Assembly: GCA_907163345.1 (NCBI GenBank)
Contig: CAJQUN010000055.1
Location: forward strand, 2,728,001 to 2,792,000
Length of the DNA: 64,000 bases
DNA from: Haberlea rhodopensis
Lineage: Eukaryota > Streptophyta > Magnoliopsida > Lamiales > Gesneriaceae
Reading direction: 5' to 3'
Below are positions 22,161 to 36,200 of the stretch, piece after piece (positions within the stretch are counted from its first letter, which is position 1; each line of letters begins with the position of its first letter). The notes below the pieces were generated by a model, which saw only the letters and a list, made by a program, of their open reading frames with translations, was not told the DNA's origin and ran no database searches. A program made the translations under genes and the position numbers.

Positions 22161-23066
22161 CTAAACACCTAGCATACACAATTCTATTGTCATTTTTTTG
22201 TTATCTTAATATTTCTTCTAGTTTCCACTGCATGAGATTGGATAGCATCCTTAAACTCCTTGCTGCTAAAATCATTCCAATTTCTAATTTTGGGTGAAAA
22301 AATTAACTGGGAATGAACTCTACAGCAGACTCCCTATCCTCTTCATCAGAACATACATCACTATCAAATTTATCTTCACTCTCAATTACACCATGCCGAA
22401 TGATTCATCAGTATTATTAAATCCATCTGAACCTGACCCATCATCCTCATTAATGAACACACCTATATTAATTCTTGTTGTGGAATTAATGAGAAATTAG
22501 ATGGCCCAATTTGAGTTCCTAAAGATCATTTTCAGAATCTAAGTACGAGAAAAATACATAAAAAAATAAAAATAAAGATTACCAGTGGGATGAATATAAA
22601 AAAAAAAACACAGTAACATCCAAATAAAAAAGATTCACTTTCGAATAAAAAAAATTCACCAAACAATAGAAAACAAAGTTTTTATCTAACTCAATGGATG
22701 CAGATTTCTATTTGCATAAATCATTAAAAATCTAAGCTTCAAGCATAAAAATGCACAACATACATAGGGGATGGGTCACAATTTGGACGTAAGACCATCT
22801 TGAATCAATTTCAAAAGTGGCTTGGGATCAATTTTGTAAAAAAATAATTCTTATGAGACCATATTTGATTAGTCTAAAACGTTTGAAACTACTATTGTAA
22901 CTACCTATCCAATGGGAGTATTTATGAAATTTCCCCTTTTTTTATAGACCTTGTAAGTTATCATATCCTCACGGTAGCAAGAACCCAACCATGTTAGTTC
23001 GGGAATCCTATCTTTTTTGTGTACTAAATTAAGAAGTTTTTTATTTCACAAAATATTAAAAATTGT
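22161..23066. other. No gene seen
   Basis: AT-rich, with poly-A/T runs around 22550-22680; probably upstream flank of the Mutator remnant. Nothing further supported. Confidence 0.4.
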
Positions 23067-23190
23067 TACTTTTTTTTAGAATAAAAATATTTTTAATTTT
23101 ATGTTTTTGATATTTGGGAAAACATTAACGAGTCTCGAACTCGGAATCTATCTTAATCCCATGTCACTTGGGCTACAGGCCCGTGGCAAA
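23067..23190 (-). mobile_element. tRNA-derived SINE-like copy
   Basis: On the minus strand an A-box-like TGTAGCCCAAGTGACA (23178-23163) and a B-box GAGTTCGAGACT (23142-23131) are spaced as in a tRNA promoter and are followed by an AT-rich body and an A-run near 23070. This is the layout of plant SINEs. No target duplication found. Confidence 0.55.
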
Positions 23191-23579
23191 TAAAAATGTT
23201 ATTATGTCACTCCACTGACTCATGCACGTGTAAATGCGACAATAATGAACTCTTGTAGCAACTATTTGTATCCCTCCTTGCTTTTACGAAAATGGTTAAT
23301 TCAAGTTGCAATACTAATTCATTGTAATTCATTATAAACTTTTTAAAATTTTCATTTTCAATCAATGTGATAAAATGGTATTACAAGCATTCATTCTTCA
23401 GAACACAACATCATGTCGCGGCCTAATCCATTTATCCACCAGCATCGAAAATTTAGAGATGGATTTTTACAGGTTCAAGAGATGGCTCGATGTATGTAGT
23501 ATTTTACCCCACTGGTTCAAGAGATGACTCTCATGCATGCAACAATTTACTTGCGGGTGCAAGCGGTAACTCCCACCCA

Positions 23580-24700
23580 TACAGGGGCGAAACTTAATTG
23601 GGGCTAGACCGGGCTTCAGCCCAATCTAGCCCCCATCCTTATAGCCTATCGACCTATAAATCCAATATCCAATAGAAAAAATAATAATTTAGGTTTAAGC
23701 CCATCATTCAATCTACTTTTTTTCTCTATCATATTTTTTACACATCTTCTCCTACATTTATTTGGGGCATTTTGTGAAGTTGTTGGTTTCTTTTTGGAGG
23801 TAAGTGTATTTGGCTTCACGAAATTGCATTATACATATATCCTACGATGCACAGACACTAACATGATGATAATGACACGGACACAACAACACGGATTTTC
23901 AAAATTTCAACATACGACACGGTTGAGACACGCCTGTATATTTTTATATTTTTATATACGACACGGCTGAGACACGCCTGTATATTTTTATACATCATAA
24001 ATAAATGCATGTCATTGGATCACTCATACTAATACCAAATCCATATTACTTCAATTAACATAAAATTTAATACACATCCAAATTAACAAAAAAAACTATT
24101 CTTATCAAAATCAAAAGCTTAACAATGAATGCATGTCACTGAAGTCATTATAGTATCATTAATACTGATACTAAATGTATATTACTTCAATTAACATAAA
24201 GTTTAACTAACACGTCCAAAATTCATTTTAGGCAAGACCTTTTTTAAATTGTATAATTAACCCCCAAAATGTCATTTCTGTGTCGGACACTCCAATCGGC
24301 CGTGTCGACATATGTGTCCGATTTTGATGGGAGTATGCGAAACGGATGTCCGATTTTATTTTTTTAAAAAAATTAAGGGCACGCCATGTGGTGTGTGCGA
24401 CACGTGTCCGAGGAGTGTCCGAACCAACCCCAAAAAATAGTATCATTCAAATTAGTTGATTATATATATTATTATCTTTTTAACTCATTGATTTGTATAT
24501 TTTGTTGAAATATTGTTCCATTATGATATGTTAAATTTATAATGTATCTTTTTTCCACATTAAAAGTGTTTGATATATTTAGTTTAGCCCATTATACAAA
24601 ATCATGGTTGGGCAAAATTCATCCAACTACCATGTGAAATTATGTAAATTGGCATTTTAATCTATGTATTTTTTTAAAAAAATATGCGTGTAAACCCCTG
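23580..24700. other. Repeat-rich non-coding segment
   Basis: No coding. A MITE-like end CAGGGGCGAAACT starts at 23582. A 37-bp unit (ATACGACACGG..GAGACACGCC) is duplicated at 23912-23992; a longer unit containing ATTACTTCAATTAACATAAA is present at 24007-24071 and 24131-24206. Position 24270-24425 is dense in GTGTCCGA/TCGGACAC words. Confidence 0.55.
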
Positions 24701-24759
24701 TATAATATTAAAAGGCGTATCCTCATTCACAGCTTGAACTCATTTCCAGTACTATGTCG

Positions 24760-26406
24760 TACTTATTCTACCCGTTTCAACAGAAACAGCCCACACATGG
24801 GTGAGCATACTAACAACATAATCACATATCATAAAATATACAATTAATAATTTAAATAACATAAAGCTGCAATTTAAGATAACACTCCCTGGATGTACTA
24901 TAAGTACGTGAGAACTTTCACGCGGTTCCTATTCTCAGAATATTCAAATCATCAACTCCAACATCAAGTAAATTATTATACCAATGATTCACTGTACTCA
25001 TAATCATAAAACCGCGGTTCCATAATCAATAATAATGAAACACATTAACAGTATAGTGTAACAGTTTATCCCAATTACCTTTATATGACCCATTGACATT
25101 CATGAGACACCACGTCAATCCGTGACGATCCATGTCAACTCGTGACATTCATAATATCATCGTCAACCCGTGACGGTACATGTCAACCCGTGACATCATA
25201 GTATCCTCGTCAACCCGTGACGGTATATGTAAGCCCGTTGCATTCATAGTATCCTCGTCAACCCGCGATGGTATATGTCAACGCGTGACATTCATATTAT
25301 CATCGTCAACCCGTGATAGTATATGTCAACCCATGACATTCATAGTATCCTCGTCAACCCGTGACGGTATATGTCAACCAGTGACATTCATAGTGTCCTG
25401 CAATTCACAACGATTACTTTCTTTCAATTAACAAATATCATCGAAGTGTACATCTATTTCTCAGTGCGTAATCACGTACTAATCAAATTGCCATAACAAT
25501 ATATTATTCGTTAAATGTAACAATGATAACCACACCTATGCTCGTACGTTACCACATACCTTAGAGTCAACATCAGTGATTAAGTCGTCCTTGCCAACCG
25601 GAGGCTCACGAGGTATCTATATTGAAATATCTATTCAATATTATCTTCACATAAACAACCCTTAACAATATCATCATGTCTCATATTGATTCACCATGCT
25701 TCCTATAACTCACTCATCATTTATCGCATTCCATATACCACACAATTAATTCATTCTTTATTCCTTTGAATTATTAACTAATTCACATACGTAGTTTACA
25801 CATGTTTAAGGTTCATCATATATGACCATATTTCCTTGATAATGATTTCCCCCAAAATATCATATTTATCAAAATCAATCAATCAAAATAAAATTCACCA
25901 ACAACAATCACCACACAAAACTCATAACTTCTACTTCTTAACCCTTGAAATCTTCCAAATCAAGTTTTATGTGTAAGTTCCAAGTTATTCCAAGCTTTTC
26001 AAAGGATTTAATGGAAGAAAAGAAGAAGGAAGGATTTGGGGATTTTTGTAGGGATTTAGTGTGTGAAAATGATGTAAAGTGTGAAGAAGAGTTGGTTATA
26101 TTAATTCAATTTGCAATTTAGTCCCACAACTTTAATTCACAAAACAATTCTACTCCAATTATTATTTATCTCAAATCCCCTAATTATCGTTCAATTTCAA
26201 TAATTACCCTACAATTTTAAACTCATAATTCACATGATTCATTTAAACAAATTACTAATTCAATAATTATGACCCAATCATAATTCTTAACGCACTCGAT
26301 TTATCTCGAAACCGAATTCAAATACAAAATGACATTCATTCTCAATTACCCTTCCATTATTACATTAAACTCAATTTAAATAGGGTAATTATGGTCGAGG
26401 CATCAC
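24760..26406 (-). repeat. LTR of a chromovirus-related element (LTR-A), left end uncertain
   Basis: The right end CGAGGCATCACA is directly followed by a polypurine tract on the minus strand (26407-26420) and a short palindrome, exactly as at the LTR edge of the full chromovirus at 44684. The LTR contains a 48-bp tandem array and a leader-like segment near 25980-26090. It is not similar in sequence to LTR-B or LTR-C apart from the boundary, so it is a different family. Left boundary approximate. Confidence 0.5.
25090..25402. repeat. 48-bp tandem array (about 6 copies)
   Basis: Units of the type CGTCAACCCGTGACGGTATA plus TGTCAACCCGTGACATTCAT repeat with small changes. The open frame over it only reflects a period divisible by three. 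Confidence 0.9.
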
Positions 26407-29400
26407 AATTCTCCCCTACGAATAAAATTTCGTCCTCGAAATTTAAACACACCCTTATCAGAAGTGCCATAATAATTCACATATAACAGACGTGTTAAAG
26501 ATAAAATCGACATAATGTCGAAACATCTCTCTGGACCATATATGGTCTGTCCAAACAAAAGTCTAGATGTCACGTTCCATATATAAAATATCAAATTCTC
26601 ATTTCACTCTCGAAGTTTGCAAATTATGTAAAAAGCTTATTCAGATGATATTTCAATATTAATATTTCTTAAGGTAGCATTAACAAGTTCGTATAAATCA
26701 TTATTGCCAATTTACTTCGTAATAATTCACCTCTCATTATTATTCACTAGTTTTCAATTGTTAGGCATAGTTCTAGCGTTATCGAACCATATCAATATGG
26801 GTTATATCTCTTTGGTATATCATTAATATGATAATAACTATAACGATCTCATAAGTATTGGCATCATTAATATATCTTTAACCATGGATAATAAAACTTC
26901 TTGCCTTAGAAGTTTAGATGCACGAATATTACAATTCTTAAGCATCGCCAAACTATATCATCTCCTTCAAAATCATGAGGCATTACAATTCTCCCCTACT
27001 CATTGAATTTCGTCATCGAAATTGAATCAAAAACTCATCACATAATGTCATAAGACTCATCTATACATTTAAAATGACAACAATAAGCATCCGTCTCAGC
27101 ATCTATTCAATCCAAATCATATTACCTACATTGCAGTAATGTAAAGTACACATACCATACAACTTATGTGTATGCTGTCTCATAGATCTGCTCCATCAAC
27201 ATGTTGCTTAGCTCATGGACCTTCGAGTATAGATAATACATTCTGGTATAACTGACAATCTGCTCGCGTCAAGATCCACACCAACTGACAGTGGCAATCT
27301 CCAATGTATGTCCGTGTATTAACACATCTCATGCAAGTTTTACCCTGATCGTTTTCACGCAAGGTGACCAATCACCAAACTGGACCATACATTTTTCACA
27401 AAACGATGTCCCATAATTCATTGACACATCAATGACTCTACATGAGATCAACACTGTGAATACTACTCAACAACATTCCAATACAAGAATGACTGACATC
27501 CTTGATCAGACACCACCATTGTACATAGTGCCATCGATATGTCATAACTTGACCATTCATCGCATTTGAATCTTGCACACATGTACTCCCTATGACACGT
27601 CAACTATTGAACTGGACACCAATACACGGTATTGCGTCATAGATACATCATAAACAAAACAACAACTCCGAAGATTGCACCCTCACACCACTCTCGTATA
27701 AGAAGAGATTTTTTTTCCAAACCAACGATGGAAGTACTGCAGTATTTGCAACCTACTATCTCAGCAACTCAATTGTGATCAGAGTTATCACGGCTCTCAC
27801 ATTTCAACAAAATGTGCGTTACCATGTAATTACACACCGTGTCAACTGAAACGTTTCCATCTATCGCAGTATATCGAACCTGCACACAGTCATTTCCAAT
27901 GCCATAACGAATGGAAGCATCACCATAAGGTATATCGGTTGCTATCTAAATCGAGCAACCCTCAATCACGCAAACAACACAAAACCACTGCTACTCCACT
28001 GTCATTACTGTAGTCCACGACATTAGATCGTGGTTCCAACATTCTATCGTCACACTAGCAACACGTTGCATCAACCATTTGTGCCATCATAAGCCATGCA
28101 CAATCTCCTGTTTCTTACTAACTACCTATCGTACCATCAAACAGACATCAATTATATTTATGCATCATTGATTTCTGTGATTCATTGAATCAAACACAAT
28201 GATCACTCTAACATAATAGTTATCCACACAGGTGACATGATTTCTATAATAAACCCCCCTTGCATCAACTATGCCCTCGGATTACCATTCTCGAGGATTG
28301 CACAAGCGCCTTCCAAACACAAGTATACACATGCTGGCACATACGGCTTCACAACAGCAAACAAAACACATTGAATTACACGCATATTCAACCCCACTCA
28401 ACCTGGCTATTTCCAACAAGGCTTACACGTCTCCACAGACTGTAAAGATACATTGAAGCCAAATCGACACCATTCACCACAACGTAACACATCTGCACGA
28501 AAGATTCGAAACAGGATTTTCAATGCTCCATCATGCATATACACCTTCCATATTCGGACCCTTGTTCGAATCATCAAAGTATATGCCTATCCAAATATAT
28601 CCTTGAACCAAGATAGACAAAACGACCTCATAACAGTGCATTCATGCCACTATCATGATCAAACCATTTGCACATCTGTCTATGCAATGGAGATAAATTC
28701 CATCGATGCCATATCGAAATCAATCGGACTCCAAACGAGAGATGTCTTCTCATACCTCTCACAACAACTCTTCACAATGTCTTCAACACAAAGTTCAGAG
28801 TGGCCACAATACCACTCAAAACAGTTTATGCGCTCATCGTCTGAAAGTAATCCGATACTGGCTTCATGCCAGATATCCTTCCTAAATCACAATTCAACAG
28901 TATAATGTGAGCATACCAACTCGGGTCACAACTCTATGTACAATGCACCAGCACATTCCCAGCGTACAAGTCACCTCAATGGAGAGCATACTACCTACCA
29001 CAATATCTCATATGATTGACAGTCTCTAGCATACTCACAAACGCCTGATATTTGTCAAGGACAACATACGTTGGTCATACCCACAACCTGACTAATACAA
29101 TTGAGCAATGGAGCAGTCACCATACCAAGTATACAATCAGTTCTTTGTATAACATCATACAATTTATCAGACTTGGTACGCACATGCCATCGAATGGGTA
29201 CAACAAACACATTAATTTCCCATAATACGTTATCATGTTATTCGTGGACGAATACACCTTGTTTGCATAAGGTGTTAACATCACCACCAAAATGTGATAG
29301 TCCATGATCATATAACTGTTCCGTTTTAGGACTACACAGACTTTTCCTGACTCCCATCATGATGTCATTATTCCCATCATGAAGTCCTCATAAGAATACA

Positions 29401-30743
29401 ACAATAAGAGATAAGAGAGCATCCTCTTCACAATCTCACTTCTAGAGACAATTAATCACATATGCCAAAGTCGTCAACCATGACATCCAATCATCAATCA
29501 TAAGATTTTCATAACATGTTCATTTCGTAGACCATATGATTCTTCTATTCTTCCCGACATCGCTATACACATGCATTGTCCATCCCAACCAACTCAATGC
29601 ATAGACCATACAATTACTCAGCATCCATATATCGTATCCTACGATACAATCCACAGAATTAGATGTCAGAACGATACATCTCGCAAGCCAACGTACTCGG
29701 CTTAGTACTCTCGTGTCCATCTAGGACACACACCTTTCAGAGATAGCCATGTATGTCTTTCTCATCACACATCAGAACGATGGTATCGGTACCTATCATA
29801 AACTGGCAACACGTATGCAGAAATTCCGTGACGTATCGTATAGTATGCAACGATATTCTTCATCCTCAACCAAATTGCTCGGCATAGAGATCTCGTGTCA
29901 CTCTATGACACGCAAGCTCCCGTCAATCAATGACACTCCATTCTCATAACAGACATCACAACAACGGTATCAAGCAATTATCCTTTGTCGTCTTGTAATC
30001 AGTACGGATTATATTTGCAGCACAAAGTTCCCATTTGAAAGCTTCACCGCGATCTCATACGGTGAGCATCATCTTCAACATCTACTAGAGATGCTTGTAT
30101 CAACACATCCACAAACAACACAAGGGAATAACAATAGCCCTAACCAAGAATCCAGGCCTTCATTCCCTCGCACACATAGTTTAATCAATAACAAAAACTG
30201 GAAACAAACTCACATACTGTTTTCATATCTTGTTTCTTACCCAACTGACACTCATCTATCGGATAGTAACAAAACAATAGTGACTCAGAATCATCTGACG
30301 ACATCCAATCCACTATCACAGTCACATTCGCAGTCTCAATCACATTGACTTTGCACATGGAGCTGACACCAAGATCTGGTCACCATGCTCCAATCACTTT
30401 CTCCACTTGCTTTCTCGATTCAGTCCTTTCATATCTAAACACATATATGGCAAGAACTAATTACGGGCAAGTTCTCTATTTCCCCTAAACTGAAAATGGT
30501 AATACAAAAATCGGAGTAACAACTACAGTTTCCCTCACAACATCCCCTCTGACGTTCTTGGGGATTCATAACAATTCGTGCTACCATACTGCAAAACAAG
30601 GGTTAACAATAATATATTGCAACACATAAAGCATGTGAGCACAACATCCTACACTACATTAAGGATATCACATGCTTTCAAGTGAATAGGCATCGCCCTA
30701 ATTCACTTCATCTACCGTTCTTTACCACAGTTATCTAACCACT

Positions 30744-30755
30744 GCTCTGATACCA
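30744..30755 (-). other. Primer-binding site of the LARD-like element
   Basis: TGGTATCAGAGC on the minus strand, continued by AGTGGTTAGATAA, lies four bases from the LTR end at 30760. Confidence 0.9.
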
Positions 30756-30759
30756 CTAA

Positions 30760-33003
30760 TGTGGGGCATCGTCACCTTAATCCTCATGTTTTAGGTTCAA
30801 TTCAGTCATTCACATTCTTTATTTGTCAGGATTAAGATCCTATCACTACCGATCAAGATTTTTCACTATATTTGCGCTTACATTATTCATATACATCATC
30901 TTGTATATCATTTACATAGCACAAATTATCCAATCTCGATAAGTTTAATTCCTAGCAGTAGAAAGTAGACTCACAATCACAACTTTCCCCAGCTATGAGT
31001 CCCTACAGAACAACCACACAACACATGAGTATATCAAAATGATGTTTACAATTCAACATCAATATAAGGCATAAAATGGATAAACAACTTCCTGTAATTT
31101 CATGCATTTATAATACTCCTTCGTGGTTGTTCCTGTACATACCCCCTGTACATACCTCAAAACACAATATGCATGCTCAATAACCCATTACATATTTCAG
31201 TCAATATCCTATTATAACGGGACCGATATGATATGTCTATTATCGTAATATGTCAGTGGCTCAGCCTTCACGTCCCATATTAGCAGCACATATCACATTT
31301 CCGTCCTCACTCGTATAACATCCAAAGCATATGCCCAACAAGAGCATACCTCTCATGTCAAAGCATATGCTCAACAGTAGCATACCTCTCATGGCATCAA
31401 CTAGATACCTCAACAACATATAGAAACAGCCATAGCATATGCCCAACAATGGCATACATCTCACATGGCATCAACAATCTCATCATCATATAGAAACAGC
31501 CACAGCATATGCCCAACAATGACATACCTCTCACATGGCATCAACGATTTCATCATCATACAATATCAATATAACAGCCAAAGCATATGCCCAAGAATGG
31601 CATACCTCTCACATGGCATCAACGATATAGAATAATCATCAAACCAATCAAATGCCTCAACAACATCGTGTTGCACATCACCAATCACATATGAGATTCA
31701 CAATCATCTATGCCTCAACAGCATCGTGCCTTACAACACCAATATCTTACTAAACAAGATATCATCATCATATCATCATATAGAAGAACCACAATTGAAT
31801 ATCAATTCTCGTACGTCAACACGCACATGTCGTGTTGTACAACATATATAAGTGTAGGCGTCAATGATTAACCGCATCTTTATTCTGTCCCCTGTGATGG
31901 TGCTACATGAATATCAACAATATATCATGTTAAAATAGGCTTCACCATCAAACTCTCCACAAAATATAACATTTTCAACAAATCCATCCTAGCGATCGAT
32001 CGGTCGTTTCTAGCGATTCGATCGCTTCAATTTTTATAACCATAGAGATCGATCGGTATTGCTAGCGACTGATTGCTATTTAAGTCAAATTTTCACAAAA
32101 TTTACGGACCTTCTAGCCGATCGATCGCTAAACACTTTCGCTTCGAGCGATCGATCGCTATGCTCTGTAAAATTCAGAACATGTCGATTTTCATGTCTAT
32201 CGTCATGGTTCCAATTTCTCACCTCATAATTTACCATCAGAACTTCATAAAACATCATTTACTTATGATAGATACATGCTTTCAGAAGATTACAACTTAG
32301 TTCATCGAATTCAACAACATATAACTTCAATCTTCCCTTCAAACAAATCACATGCTTCTTGAATTGTATATAAAGCACCATAATTAAGTTATTACACCAA
32401 ATAACTACATAAAAGTAGCTCATGCAACTTATCCTTACCACATACTTCATTTTGAACATTATTCCAAGGCTAGAACCAAGCAAAGAAGATAAGGGTACAA
32501 GAGAGCATGTGTTGAGCTTTTGTAGGTGAGTTATGGTGTTTTGTATGTATTTGTCATCTGATTTTGTGTTTATATATATTGTATACTAATTCTATGTGTC
32601 ATATGATGCTTCAAAGTCATGCCTTCTATGTAGAGGTACTACACCATGTATAACTCATAAATTCATCTAACACAACCATATCAATTGCCTAAATCACACA
32701 TGTGTCATACCAACTCTATATAGTTGTGTTCCATTGCATATAGGCACATTCTTTCCCATACCATACTTCATATAAGATGCACATGAGTTCTCTTGTCAAT
32801 AACACATGTACCAATACTTTACATCCATTCATTATGCCCAACTATGTTTAGTTCATTTCCACATGACCATTAATCTTTTTTTTTTCATATGCCAACTAAT
32901 CATACTCGGTTTAACCCGAACTCGAGGCCACGTCATGCCGTAAGTATTTCATAATTACACAATAATCATGGTAAACATGTATGAGTCATGTTGAGGCATT
33001 ACA
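30760..33003 (-). repeat. LTR-B (5' LTR of LARD-like element, 2244 bp)
   Basis: Ends TGTAATGCCTC (minus start, 33003) and GATGCCCCACA (30760). It contains AAAGCATATGCCCAAC repeats of 65-75 bp at about 31305-31640, GATCGATCG palindromes at 31985-32165 and a TATA-like TTTATATATATTG near 32570. Repeat motif and boundaries are shared with LTR-C, showing common lineage. It interrupts a copia LTR fragment at 33004. Confidence 0.75.
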
Positions 33004-33149
33004 TCAAATGAGCTCTATCTATAGAGCTTCCAAATCAATGTGTGAATGTCATTGCACTGTTCAAATTTCAGCTGCACCGGCCACTATTCAAAGATCAACC
33101 ATCGTCCATGGCACCGTCCAAATTTATTCACATGCCTAATTGGTCAACA
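33004..33149 (-). repeat. Copia 3' LTR fragment, interrupted by LTR-B
   Basis: On the minus strand a polypurine tract (33161-33150, AAGTGGGAGAAA) is followed by TGTTGACCAATTAGGCATGT; the fragment includes CTCTATAGATAGAGCTC, which looks like a TATA region, and is cut at 33004 by the LARD-like insertion. Confidence 0.65.
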
Positions 33150-33249
33150 TTTCTCCCACTTGGAGATTTTATTGAGAATCAAACAACATCTACACACATC
33201 CTTTCAATCTTGCCAAACCCTGTTGTTTACATTTTGGCTAGGCCACTTG

Positions 33250-36200
33250 AGGATCTACCCAACTCAAACTTTTCAGTATTAACCGGCTTTGTCAGAAAAT
33301 CAGATAGGTTCTCCTTCTTCTGCATATTCTGAATCCCACAAAGCCCCTGAGTGTAAAATCTGATCCTCCATAACAATAGGCAGCATTCGAGGTACCCTTA
33401 ATGTATCTAAGGATCCTCTTAGCCGTCCAATGCTCTCTTCCAGGATTCACCATGTACCGATTGACTGCTCCCACTGCTTGTGCAATGTCTGGTCTTGTAC
33501 ATATCATAGCGAACATTAAACTTCCCACCGCTGATGCATACAGTACTCAAGAAATCTCCATCCTCTCCGCTACACTGCTTGGACACATTTCGGAGGATAA
33601 TTTGAAATTAACAGGAAGAGGGTAGAAATTGATTGACAATCTTGCATGTTGAAGCGTTGTAAGAGTTTCTTCAAATAATTTTTCTGATAAAGCCAATCTT
33701 CCGGTCACTTCTGTCTCGGTGAACTTGCATCCCTAGAATCTTGTTTGCTGGTCCCAAGTCCTTCATATCAAATTTCATAGCCATCTGTACCTTCAATTCT
33801 TGGACTCGATCTTTGTTGGGGCCTGTTACTAAGGGTGAGCATTCGGTTAATTCGGTTAACAACCGAACCGAATTAACCGAAACTGAAAAAACCGAATTTT
33901 TTTTTACAAAACCGAACAAACCAAACTTTTTTAAGAAACCGAACAAACCAAACCGATAAAATATCGGTTAACCGATATTTCTGAAAAATGTAAAAAAATT
34001 ATAAAAAATAAATTAAAAAACTGATTTTAAAAATATAAAAAAATAACAAAAATATGTTAGATTTGTTAAATCGGTTAACCGATATTTTTAAAATCAAAAT
34101 CAATAACCGAACCGAATTAACCGATTTAACCAATATTTTAAAAAAATAAAACCGAACTTTCGAATTGACCGAACCGAAATTTCAAATTTATTCTGTTCTG
34201 TCGGTTATTTCGGTTAAACCAAAGTTCTGCTCACCCCTACCTGTTACCAACATGTCGTCCACGTACAACAGCAAAATGATGTAAACATCGTCTCCAGATC
34301 TCTTGAAATATGCACAAGGATCTGCATTGAGTCTTTTGTTCAACCTGCAAACCAAGTTCTCTTTGCCTTTTTCAGCAAAACCTTCAAGTTGGAGCATATT
34401 ATTTCTTCATCAAGATCTCCATGAAGAAATGTTGTTTTCACATCCAACTGCTCTAGATCTAGGTCAAACACTACACATAATGCTAATACTATCGGATCAC
34501 GGGAGAAAATATCTCATTGAAGTCTATACCTTCCTTCTGAGCATATCCTTTCACCACCAATCTTGCACGATATCGCTCCACTTGGATGTTATCACCACGT
34601 TTGATCTTGTAGACCCATCTATTACATATGGCATTTCGTCCTCGTGGCAGTGTAACAAGATCCAAAGTTTATTCATCTCCAAGCCTCCAATTATTCTTGC
34701 ATTGCTGTCATCCACAAGAATACATCAGAACTTCGAGTAGCCTCGTGGAAACTCGATGTCTCACCATCCTCTGTTAATAAGCAGTATGCAATATTGCTTT
34801 TAGTATCATAATCTGAAAGCCAACCGGTGGTCTCCTCTCGCGAGTAGACTGACAAACTTTGGAAACCTTTGACTCAACTAGTTTTTATTCATTGTGCTTT
34901 GGTAATGCCATAGAAAAAAATTGATCTTCGTATGCTAATAATAAGTTTGTGGGCAGTGGATCCCACAAACGATACCCCTTAACACCATCAGCATAGCTCA
35001 AGAAGATACACTTTCTAGATTTAGAATCCAACTTCGATCTTTCTTGTTCATTGTATAAAACATACACAGGACTTCCAAATGTATGTAGCCGATAATAATC
35101 CGTCGGCTTTCCAGTCCACACCTCCATCGGAGTCTTCAGATCAATCGTCACTGGTGGAGAGAGATTGATAATATAACTGACGGTTTTGACTTCTTCTGCC
35201 CAAAATGACTTGTAGACCCGCAGTCCTCAACATAGCTCTTGTTTTGTCCGACAAGGTTCTATTCATCCGTTGTGCCACTCCATTCTGTTGAGGCGTGTAA
35301 GCCGTTGTGAATTGTCTTTTGATGCCCTTTTGTTGACAGTATGCATCAAATTCGTCACTGGTATATTCTCCTTCATTGTCAGCCCTCAAACGCTTGATCT
35401 TCTTTTCAGAGTCAAGTTCAACCCGCGCTTTGAAAACTTTGAAGACGGGAAAAACATTTGATTTCTTCTTGATTGGATACACCCAACATCTTCTAGAGAA
35501 ACCATCAATGAACGAGACAAAATATATCGCTCCTCCTAGGGATACAACCGGTGCTTGTCAAATATCAGAATGAATCAGCTACAATATACCGCTGCTTTTG
35601 GCAGTAGATTTGTCAAATTTTAGTCTATGTTGTTTACTGGTAACACAATGCTCACAAAAGGGTATAGACACTTTTGTAAGCCCTGGCAGCAGCTTTCGTT
35701 CCAAGAGAAACCCCGTTCTGACATATGTTCGAGCTTTCTATACCATAACACTGTTAATTCATCTCTCGAACTAGTCGATACAACAGCTAGTTCTGCCTAT
35801 TTTTTGAATTCCCCCCAGAAGTACATACATATTCTTGTAAGCCTTTTCGCCTTCATTATCACAAGGGCGCCTTTCACTTCATGATCCCATTTTTGATATG
35901 GGTCGTGCACCCGATATCGTCCAATTGTCCCAAAGACAAAAGATTCTTTGTCAAACCCTTCATGTGTTGTATCTCATGTATGGTGCAAATAGTATCATCA
36001 AACATTTTAATTTTGATGGTTCCCACCACAGCGATTTCCAAGGCACGATCATTTCCCATGAATACGGATGAGACCGATTCATACTGATCGAGCCATTCTC
36101 TCCGAGACGTCATGTGCCACGTCGCTCCTGAATCCATTATCCATGTGTCATAAAATATTTGTCTGCCTTCCGCAACAGTTGTTGCTTCACTGAATAGTAT

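Larger units (their letters stand above)
26407..33003 (-). mobile_element. Non-coding large retrotransposon derivative (LARD-like) with LTR-B
   Basis: On the minus strand LTR-B (33003-30760) is followed by a primer site (30755-30744) and about 3.8 kb without any gag or pol similarity, ending at an LTR/polypurine boundary near 26987. A primer site and polypurine tract without genes define a LARD that would depend on proteins from relatives such as the 42907-51319 chromovirus. A second boundary at 26406 shows that the left side is composite. The strand is A/C rich and its open frames have no recognisable product. Confidence 0.55.

Noticed and set aside
25090..25402. CRISPR-like regular array
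   Set aside because: Repeats are contiguous and degenerate without unique spacers, and the genome is a plant.
25180..25431. Open frame with 16-residue repeats
   Set aside because: It only mirrors the 48-bp tandem DNA array in an LTR.
28260..28905. Open frames of 61 to 150 codons on the plus strand in the LARD-like interior
   Set aside because: No protein motif, A/C-rich composition, no codon preference visible, and overlapping frames are equally open; expected by chance from low stop-codon content.
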